A model generated the notes under the pieces. That model was not told the DNA's origin. It saw nothing but the letters and a program-made list of their open reading frames with translations, and made no database searches. A stretch of 11,316 nt of DNA from Candidatus Omnitrophota bacterium (GTDB taxonomy: Bacteria; Omnitrophota; 4484-213): assembly GCA_030640885.1 (NCBI GenBank), contig DAOWIN010000111.1:1-11316 (forward strand). The letters run 5' to 3'. The translations under genes and the position numbers were made by a program. Shown here one piece after another: positions 6,558 to 11,316 of the stretch. Position 1 is the first letter of the stretch. Each line of letters opens with the position of its first letter.

Positions 6558-6587
6558 AAACTTTTGTTAAATAATTTAAAAGTTTTT
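6556..6587 (-). terminator. AT-rich hairpin after ftsK, possible weak terminator
   Basis: AAAAACTTTT and AAAAGTTTTT form a perfect 10-bp inverted repeat around a 12-nt loop, 26 bp after the ftsK stop codon. Only one G-C pair is present and no T-run follows the stem beyond its own five Ts, so termination would be weak. Its last T's run into TTGACA of the next promoter, mirroring the arrangement at 5385. Confidence 0.35.
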
Positions 6588-6612
6588 ATTAAGAAAGAAA
6601 AATAAAATTTCT

Positions 6613-8745
6613 CTATTCTCTATCTATTAATATCTCTCGCGGCTTGCTCCCTACAGGAGGACCAACAATACCCTCTTCTTCCATCATATCAATAATGCGG
6701 GCGGCGCGGGAATAACCAATTCCCAATCTTCTTTGCAATAAAGAAACAGAGGCATGTTTGCTCTGCAAAACCATTTCCACCGCCTCTTCATAGAGATTGT
6801 CCTTTTCTAAACCTGTTCTGCTTTCTTTGGAATCTTTTCTTAAAATCTTTTCATCGTAAATCGGCTTTCCTTGTTTCTTTAAGAAATTGACTATTCTTTC
6901 TATTTCTTCATCAAAAACCAAAACCCCCTGAGCACGGGTGGGCTTAGATGAACCGGGTTGCAAGAAAAGCATATCTCCATTTCCCAATAATTTATCAGCC
7001 CCGTTCACATCCAGAACTGTGCGAGAATCAACTTTAGAAGCAACCTTAAAAGAAATACGCGCCGGAAAATTTGCCTTAATTACACCAGTAATTACATCTA
7101 CTGAGGGACGTTGAGTAGCTAAAATAATATGAATTCCTACTGCCCGCGAGAGCTGAGCTAAACGGGTAATTGTTCCCTCCACCTCTTTAGAGGCAGTCAT
7201 CATTAAATCAGCCAATTCATCTACCAAAATAATAATATAGGGTAAAACATTTTTATTCTGTTTTTCATTGTAGATTTTAATATTACGCGCCCCAACTTCA
7301 GCCAAGAGATGGAATCTTCTTTCCATTTCTGTTACTGCCCATTTTAAAGCTAACGCCGCTTTTTTGGCGTCGGTAACCGCCGGGCAAAGCAAATGGGGAA
7401 TATCATTAAAAGCGGAGAGTTCTATCATTTTGGGATCAATAATTAAAAGTTTTAATTCATCGGGAGAAAATTTAAATAAGAGATTGATAATTAGATTATT
7501 TACACAAACCGTCTTTCCGCTGCCGGTGGCTCCAGCAATCAAAAGATGAGGCATCTCAGCTAAATCAGCAAGCAACGGCATCCCCGTTACATCCTTTCCT
7601 AAAACCAATGGAATAAGAAACTTGCTTTTGTTAAAATGCTCAGAGCTCAAAATCTCTTGGCAATAGACTATCGTAGTTGAAGAATTGGGAACCTCTACTC
7701 CCACTGCGGCTTTACCCGGAATAGGGGTAATAAAACGCACGCTCTGTGCCTTCATTGCTAAAGCGATATTATCACTAAGATTTACAATTCTATTAATTTT
7801 CACCCCAGCGGCAGGTAAAAGCTCGTAACAGGTAACCGCCGGCCCGCGATTTATACCAACAACCTTTACCTCAATTCCAAAATCTAAAAGTGTTTCTTCT
7901 AAAATTTTGGCATTCGCCTGCAAATTATCTTTAATCTTTCTTTGTTCAAGAGGAGGCGGGGATTTGAGAAGGCTGAGAGGAGGACATTGATATGTTGCTG
8001 TTTCATTCTCAATATCTTCATTTGCAACAGAAACAGAGGTTTCTGTTCTGAGCAACCTTTTTTTAGGTAAATGATTTTTTTCAGATGGCACTCGAGAAGC
8101 AATTTTTATGTGCGGTTTTTTAATATTTTCTTTTAAACGAGAAGCTCTTATTTGTTCAAAATGTTTTTTTCTTTCCTCTTTCTTTTGTTTGAATTTAGCG
8201 TTTAATTTAGTCAAACCGTTGACTAATGCCAACCTTATTTTTTTGGCTATGTTTAAAAAGGAGGAAAAGAAAAACAGATCCTTAATTAAAAAAGAAGAAA
8301 GAATGAAAAAGACAACAATTATAATATAAGTCCCATCGTTAAAATATTTGTATAGGCTGGAAAAAAGATAAATCCCCAAAATTCCTGCTTCCCAAATGTT
8401 ATCCTTTTTGCTTAACAACGCAGAGAAACAGATAAGAAACATAGAGATGCCGGCAAGTTGAACAAAAAAAGACTTTTCTGCACCCATCTCTTTCTTTTTT
8501 AGTTTATCTATCCCCCAAAGCAAACAAATTAGAGGAATTAGATAAGCGGGGAAACCTAAAGTCGAAAGGAAAAAGAAAGAAAGATAGGCTCCCACTATAC
8601 CGCCATAATTTTCGCAGGATGAATTAGGAGAAGAAACAAAAAAGGAAAGGTCTGTTTGTTGAAAAGAAAATAAGGAAAGTAATATAAATGCCGCCGCACC
8701 CAATAAGAATAAGGCAATTATTTTATTTTTATGGTTTTTATCCAT
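6613..8745 (-). CDS. ftsK: DNA translocase FtsK/SpoIIIE
   Basis: Septum-anchored ATP-driven pump that clears and aligns chromosome ends at cell division. The 710-residue protein has about four membrane helices in residues 8-160, a short Lys-rich cytoplasmic linker (about 165-280), the alpha/beta motor with FIxPIPGKAAVGVEVPN, Walker A GATGSGKT (405-412), Walker B IIILVDE (504-510) and ATQRPSVDVITG, and a C-terminal winged-helix gamma domain (about 640-710, ASVSLLQRRLGIGYSRAARIIDMME) for reading oriented DNA motifs. The linker is far shorter than in E. coli FtsK, giving a SpoIIIE-like length. The ATG at 8745 overlaps the uppP stop by 8 nt, so translation is probably coupled. The downstream gene has its own promoter. 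Confidence 0.96.
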   Translation of the reverse strand: MDKNHKNKIIALFLLGAAAFILLSLFSFQQTDLSFFVSSPNSSCENYGGIVGAYLSFFFLSTLGFPAYLIPLICLLWGIDKLKKKEMGAEKSFFVQLAGISMFLICFSALLSKKDNIWEAGILGIYLFSSLYKYFNDGTYIIIVVFFILSSFLIKDLFFFSSFLNIAKKIRLALVNGLTKLNAKFKQKKEERKKHFEQIRASRLKENIKKPHIKIASRVPSEKNHLPKKRLLRTETSVSVANEDIENETATYQCPPLSLLKSPPPLEQRKIKDNLQANAKILEETLLDFGIEVKVVGINRGPAVTCYELLPAAGVKINRIVNLSDNIALAMKAQSVRFITPIPGKAAVGVEVPNSSTTIVYCQEILSSEHFNKSKFLIPLVLGKDVTGMPLLADLAEMPHLLIAGATGSGKTVCVNNLIINLLFKFSPDELKLLIIDPKMIELSAFNDIPHLLCPAVTDAKKAALALKWAVTEMERRFHLLAEVGARNIKIYNEKQNKNVLPYIIILVDELADLMMTASKEVEGTITRLAQLSRAVGIHIILATQRPSVDVITGVIKANFPARISFKVASKVDSRTVLDVNGADKLLGNGDMLFLQPGSSKPTRAQGVLVFDEEIERIVNFLKKQGKPIYDEKILRKDSKESRTGLEKDNLYEEAVEMVLQSKHASVSLLQRRLGIGYSRAARIIDMMEEEGIVGPPVGSKPREILIDRE

Positions 8746-9487
8746 TTAGAACCAAAACCCCTACCCCTACTGCAAAACAATAGATTGCAAAGATGTAGAG
8801 CTTCCTCTTTCGCATTAGATTAAGTAAAAGGTGCAGGCAAAAATAACCCACTATTCCACTTATTAACATTCCAATAATCAAATTAGGATTGCAGGATAAG
8901 GAAAAATCTTTGCTTTTGAATAACAATGCCCCAAAAACAGCCGGAATAGAAAGCAGAAAAGAAAATTTAAATGCTGATTCTCTATCTAAACCGCAAATAA
9001 GCCCACTGGATATTGTAGTTCCGCTGCGCGAAATTCCGGGAATTATAGCTACCCCTTGAGCAATACCGATTAAGAAAGCGGAAAAGACATTTGGTATTTG
9101 TTTCTTTGTTTTAATAAAACGCGAGCTAATATCCCCGACCAACAACCATACTGCCGTAATCAAAAGCATAATCCCCACAGATTTAATGTTCACGAACAAT
9201 CTGCTAAATATATCTCCCCACATAAAACCGATTATAGCCGTAGGGATAGAAGCAATGATGAGTAAAGAAAACAGCTTCTTTTGCTTGCGGAACAGAGAAA
9301 TAATATCAGAGTAAAAAAATATTAACAGAGCAATTAGAGTTCCTAAATGGACAAAGATGTCAAAAAGAAAATCCTGCTCAATTTTTAAAAGGTGATGCAA
9401 GATTATTAAATGCCCCGAACTGCTTACCGGCAGAAACTCTGTTACTCCCTGGACAACTCCTGAAATTACGGCTTGGAAAAAGGTCAT
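8738..9487 (-). CDS. uppP: Undecaprenyl-diphosphatase
   Basis: Integral membrane enzyme of the UppP/BacA family that dephosphorylates undecaprenyl diphosphate so the lipid carrier can be reused for peptidoglycan and other wall polymers; it also confers bacitracin tolerance in known members. The 249-residue protein is close to the family's usual length and almost wholly hydrophobic. It contains both signature loops: QGVTEFLPVSSSGH (13-26, catalytic Glu17) and PGISRSGTT (150-158, Arg154). The ATG at 9487 has no clear SD and follows a heptamer repeat that separates it from atpG by 54 bp. It overlaps ftsK by 8 nt; both gene products act at the cell envelope, though not in one pathway. Confidence 0.96.
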   Translation of the reverse strand: MTFFQAVISGVVQGVTEFLPVSSSGHLIILHHLLKIEQDFLFDIFVHLGTLIALLIFFYSDIISLFRKQKKLFSLLIIASIPTAIIGFMWGDIFSRLFVNIKSVGIMLLITAVWLLVGDISSRFIKTKKQIPNVFSAFLIGIAQGVAIIPGISRSGTTISSGLICGLDRESAFKFSFLLSIPAVFGALLFKSKDFSLSCNPNLIIGMLISGIVGYFCLHLLLNLMRKRKLYIFAIYCFAVGVGVLVLNG

Positions 9488-9510
9488 AACTCTGTATTGA
9501 TGCTTGCTTA

Positions 9511-9538
9511 AAGCTTGTAGCTTGTGGCTTGCAGCCTG
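9511..9538. repeat. Heptamer tandem repeat, 4 units (tagcttg type)
   Basis: Four consecutive 7-bp units (aagcttg, tagcttg, tggcttg, cagcctg) fill the short gap between the atpG stop (9542) and the uppP start (9487). A further atgcttg lies out of phase at 9500-9506. No terminator or promoter is evident in this gap. Confidence 0.8.
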
Positions 9539-9541
9539 TAT

Positions 9542-10348
9542 CTACCCGTATATCTCCCGCGTAATCGCTGTTTGGCGGGCGCGGTTGAATTTCTGAGTTA
9601 ATTCTCCTACAAGTTTATCGGAGTTATCTGCGGCATATTCCATTGCCTTTATCCGTTCCAACTCTTCAGAACATCTTGATTCCAACAATGCCTGTCGAAC
9701 CTGAGCCACAATATACTGAGGAAGTAAATTGTTGATAATTTCTCTGGGCGAAGGCTCAAATAAAAACTCATTTTTTGCCAACTCCGTTTGCCCCATATTT
9801 TCTAAAGGTAATAACTTAACCAAAATGATAGTATCTGAGAGACCTAACTTAAATTTAAAATAGATTAAATAAACCTCGTTCCATTTGTTTTCTAAATAAA
9901 AAGGAAGGATGTTCTTGCTTATTTGTTGCGAAACACTGTTCAATTCTTCCATTGACGGCTGGGCATAATGTTTAACTACCTCATACCCCCTATGTTTGAA
10001 ATAATTAATTCCCTTTTTCCCAATAACAATCAGTTGACAAGGCTGAGTTCTAAAAAAGCGCTCGCTTGTTTGGATAACTCTGTTATTAAAGGTTCCGCAC
10101 AAACCGCTCTGCGAAGTAATGACAACTGCTCCTGCTTTATTACTTCTCTCCCCTTTTTTAACGCTGTTATATCCCTTTTGCACTGTTGATAATAAATCCT
10201 TTATGCTTTGGGTATAATTGCGTCCCTGCAAGGTTCCCTTTTCCATCTTTTTTAACCTTAACATAGCCACCAACTTCATCGCATTGGTAATTCCCTCAAT
10301 CTCCCTTATTCCTCCGATTCTTTTTTTTATTTCCCTTAATTTACTCAT
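9542..10348 (-). CDS. atpG: F-type ATP synthase gamma subunit
   Basis: The central rotor shaft of F1-ATPase, coupling proton or sodium flow to ATP synthesis at the inner face of the membrane. The 268-residue product is slightly short for the family but both diagnostic ends are present: N-terminal REIKKRIGGIREIEGITNAM followed by KLVAMLRLKK, and C-terminal SEELERIKAMEYAADNS with FNRARQTAITREI, the two halves of the coiled-coil shaft. LCGTFNNRV (about 84-92) is the conserved Rossmann-domain segment. Position is odd: gamma genes normally sit between atpA and atpD, but here hicA lies upstream and uppP downstream. The ATG at 10348 overlaps the hicA ORF stop by 8 nt; no strong SD is seen. A weak promoter could lie at about 10389-10417. 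Confidence 0.95.
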   Translation of the reverse strand: MSKLREIKKRIGGIREIEGITNAMKLVAMLRLKKMEKGTLQGRNYTQSIKDLLSTVQKGYNSVKKGERSNKAGAVVITSQSGLCGTFNNRVIQTSERFFRTQPCQLIVIGKKGINYFKHRGYEVVKHYAQPSMEELNSVSQQISKNILPFYLENKWNEVYLIYFKFKLGLSDTIILVKLLPLENMGQTELAKNEFLFEPSPREIINNLLPQYIVAQVRQALLESRCSEELERIKAMEYAADNSDKLVGELTQKFNRARQTAITREIYG

Positions 10349-10553
10349 AATTTCGCTCTACCCCGACACCCACTTCTATGTCATTTCTAATATACTTTAC
10401 TTGCACTATCCGTGCAAGTAGGCAGTGGAAGTAGGTATCAAGCAACATTCGCTGCATCACAATATGACTCCCCCATCTTCTTACCTCGGAAAAATCATGC
10501 CTTTCGAGAATACGGCAAACCTCTCTGCCTGAACAAATAGGCAATTTACCCAA
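10341..10553 (-). pseudogene. hicA: HicA-family toxin, C-terminal half degenerate
   Basis: HicA proteins are small dsRBD-fold mRNA interferases neutralised by HicB. Residues 3-34, KLPICSGREVCRILERH followed by VRRWGSHIVMQR, match the family well, including the catalytic GSH histidine. After Gln-Arg (about 34) the expected VPVPxH...GTLxxIxRQ portion is missing in this frame, and neither other forward frame clearly restores it; 36 unrelated residues lead to the stop at 10341. The likely start is TTG at 10553, overlapping the hicB stop by 8 nt. An 8-bp inverted repeat (10399-10419) sits in the divergent part. I infer a truncated, probably inactive toxin caused by frameshift or recombination next to atpG; a divergent active HicA is less likely. 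Confidence 0.7.
10399..10419. promoter_or_regulatory. Inverted repeat acttgcac-N5-gtgcaagt, overlapping a possible atpG promoter
   Basis: A perfect 8-bp inverted repeat around 5 nt, in the divergent tail of hicA and 50 bp upstream of atpG. On the minus strand TTGCAC (10412-10417) followed by 17 nt and TATATT (10389-10394) gives a passable promoter for atpG, although the -35 is poor. The symmetry could be an operator or merely a hairpin; it is not an intrinsic terminator since no T-run follows. Confidence 0.35.
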
Positions 10554-10767
10554 CGGCTACCTCCACATTCGTAACATAAACTTCATTGTGTAATCTCTCC
10601 TTAACTTCCTCATGTGAAGCCATTTCAAAGAACAGCTCTAACGCCTCGCATAAATTCCTTCTTGCTTCGTCAATGGTATCACCCTGACTTGCCACATCCA
10701 TTTCTGGGCATAGGGATACATATTCATTACCCTCTCGTTCAATGATTGCTGTTAGTTGTCTATTCAT
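10546..10767 (-). CDS. hicB: HicB-family antitoxin
   Basis: A 73-residue protein with the partial RNase H-like HicB fold. The family landmarks are present: LTAIIEREGNEYVSLCPEMDVASQGDTIDEARRNLCEALELFFE occupies residues about 5-48 (the CPEMDVASQGDT turn and EA..NL.EA helix are diagnostic). The rest is a short C-terminal strand, NEVYVTNVEVAVG; no DNA-binding helix-turn-helix is fused, so autoregulation would need the HicA complex or does not occur. The ATG at 10767 has a good SD, AGAGGTG, 4 nt upstream. It precedes hicA with an 8-nt overlap in the antitoxin-first order. Because its hicA partner looks broken, this antitoxin may now be an orphan. Confidence 0.9.
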   Translation of the reverse strand: MNRQLTAIIEREGNEYVSLCPEMDVASQGDTIDEARRNLCEALELFFEMASHEEVKERLHNEVYVTNVEVAVG

Positions 10768-10813
10768 AATTCACCTCTAGTTAATTTTTTTTTCAACCTC
10801 AACCTTCTTTTTT

Positions 10814-10855
10814 CCTCTGTCTTTTCTTATCTGTCCTCTGTTTTTTGTTAACTGT
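10814..10855. repeat. Heptamer tandem repeat, about 6 degenerate units (cctctgt type)
   Basis: Six 7-bp units in phase from 10814 to 10855, most ending in tgt; cctctgt occurs exactly at 10814-10820 and 10835-10841. The array lies between the PqqD-like/tail ORF (ends 10873) and hicB (starts 10767). No convincing promoter for hicB was found in this gap. Confidence 0.7.
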
Positions 10856-10872
10856 TTCATATCAAGGGTTAA

Positions 10873-11316
10873 TTAGCTGGCAGCGGACGCGTCGCAGGGC
10901 GGGTCACACGAAACCTCGGCTTCACACCCTTGATAAGTGATGTCAGGTCCCTCCCCGCTCACCTGGTGATTCTTACACGCATTCAAAATCGACTCCTCGG
11001 GCTTCCCCCGCACTAACACAATCAACTGCGGTTTCTCCCATTTCTCCTTTTTCTTAGGGACTTCTCTTTCTTGTTTTTCTGTTTCTGCTTTTTCTTTCTT
11101 TTCTTCCTTTTCTGTCTTTTCTCTTTCTTCCCCTAATTCCTGTTTCCTATCTCCTAACTCCTGCTTCTTATCCCCTAACTCCTCTCTCCTATCTCCTAAT
11201 TCCTCTTTCTTTTTCCCTTCTTTCTTTTCCTTTCTATCTATAAGCATTTTTCGTCTTAATAGTTCTTTAGTGAAGCCGAGGACATCTCCTTCTATTTCTC
11301 CTGCAGAAGCTTCAAA
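10873..11316 (-). CDS. PqqD-like RRE C-terminus fused to heptad linker and Cys-containing tail (5' partial)
   Basis: PqqD-like domains bind leader peptides of ribosomally made peptides (RiPPs) and present them to modifying enzymes. The 147 visible codons are open to the window edge. The first 26, FEASAGEIEGDVLGFTKELL plus RRKMLI, resemble the C-terminal helices of PqqD (EELEEDVLxFLEELxxxGLI pattern). A Lys/Glu linker of about 65 residues follows, partly LGDRKQE heptads. The last 55 residues change character: WEKPQLIVLVRGKPEES, then Cys at visible positions 114, 131, 137 and 141, ending CDPPCDASAAS. The tail DNA is GC-richer than its surroundings. ATG at 11247 is an alternative start but has no SD and would begin in the middle of the PqqD-like helix; no ATG, GTG or TTG lies between it and the tail, so the tail cannot be an ordinary separate gene. 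The fusion is seen; the RiPP role is inferred. Confidence 0.6.
   Translation of the reverse strand, partial: FEASAGEIEGDVLGFTKELLRRKMLIDRKEKKEGKKKEELGDRREELGDKKQELGDRKQELGEEREKTEKEEKKEKAETEKQEREVPKKKEKWEKPQLIVLVRGKPEESILNACKNHQVSGEGPDITYQGCEAEVSCDPPCDASAAS
11132..11215. repeat. Heptamer repeat array, 12 units in four 21-bp blocks (cctaact type)
   Basis: Twelve in-phase 7-bp units (cctaact, cctgctt, cctatct and variants) form four 21-bp blocks at 11132, 11153, 11174 and 11195. As 21 is divisible by three, the array is translated on the minus strand as repeats of LGDRKQE-like heptads, predicted to be helical or coiled coil. It lies inside the PqqD-like/tail ORF and keeps it open. Confidence 0.9.

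Noticed and set aside
7899..8102. Minus-strand 67-residue ORF inside ftsK
   Set aside because: It is an out-of-frame shadow of ftsK with no SD and no recognisable domain.
10218..10421. Plus-strand ORF opposite atpG/hicA
   Set aside because: It is antisense to well-supported genes and has no domain.
11132..11215. CRISPR array
   Set aside because: Units are contiguous, 7 or 21 bp long, with no spacers and no cas genes nearby.
10873..11247. Treating the ORF from ATG 11247 as a self-contained small gene
   Set aside because: The frame stays open to the window edge with PqqD-like residues, and the ATG has no SD and lies inside that helix.

Overview
The window is an AT-rich bacterial chromosome segment in which every supported gene lies on the minus strand, so transcription runs from high to low coordinates. 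The core genes (FtsK/SpoIIIE translocase, undecaprenyl-diphosphatase, F1-ATPase gamma, anthranilate synthase, adenylosuccinate synthetase, ATP-type phosphofructokinase) indicate a free-living or at least biosynthetically competent bacterium with a peptidoglycan wall. The mix of a PqqD-like RiPP protein, an unusual homocitrate/isopropylmalate synthase-family enzyme and degenerate 7-8 bp tandem repeats at gene junctions suggests an uncultivated candidate-phylum lineage. Omnitrophota or a similar group is my guess; nothing here proves it.

Layout in order of transcription. (1) 11316-10873: the C-terminal end of a PqqD-like RiPP recognition element, open at the window edge, runs in frame into a repeat-encoded charged linker and a GC-richer tail with four Cys that resembles a RiPP precursor. 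(2) 10767-10341: HicB antitoxin and a HicA whose C-terminal half is not recognisable. (3) 10348-6613: atpG, uppP and ftsK in one direction; hicA-atpG and uppP-ftsK overlap by 8 nt and atpG-uppP are 54 bp apart. (4) A consensus promoter at 6530-6557 drives a secreted jelly-roll protein (6374-5484), which ends at an intrinsic terminator (5385-5415). (5) The -35 box of the next promoter (5358-5386) shares bases with that terminator's T-tract. It drives trpE and trpG (overlapping), then, after an 85-bp nested palindrome, the homocitrate/isopropylmalate synthase-family gene, purA and pfkA. PurA and pfkA share an ATGA overlap, and pfkA runs off the left edge.

Functionally, trpEG make anthranilate from chorismate and glutamine. 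The acyltransferase, purA and pfkA serve amino-acid, purine and glycolytic metabolism and look like a loose housekeeping operon rather than one pathway. UppP recycles the undecaprenyl carrier for wall synthesis, FtsK moves DNA at the division septum, and AtpG is the rotor shaft of ATP synthase, although no other atp gene is in view.

Two things stand out. First is the PqqD-like/precursor-like fusion at the right edge, which may mark the start of a peptide-modification cluster outside the window. Second is a scattered set of tandem repeats with 7-bp (five loci) or 8-bp (two loci) units and different sequences at each place. They lie in junctions but also supply the trpE start codon and SD, the trpG stop codon, part of a TrpE linker, and the linker of the PqqD-like fusion. 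No tRNA, rRNA, CRISPR array, insertion sequence or origin was seen.
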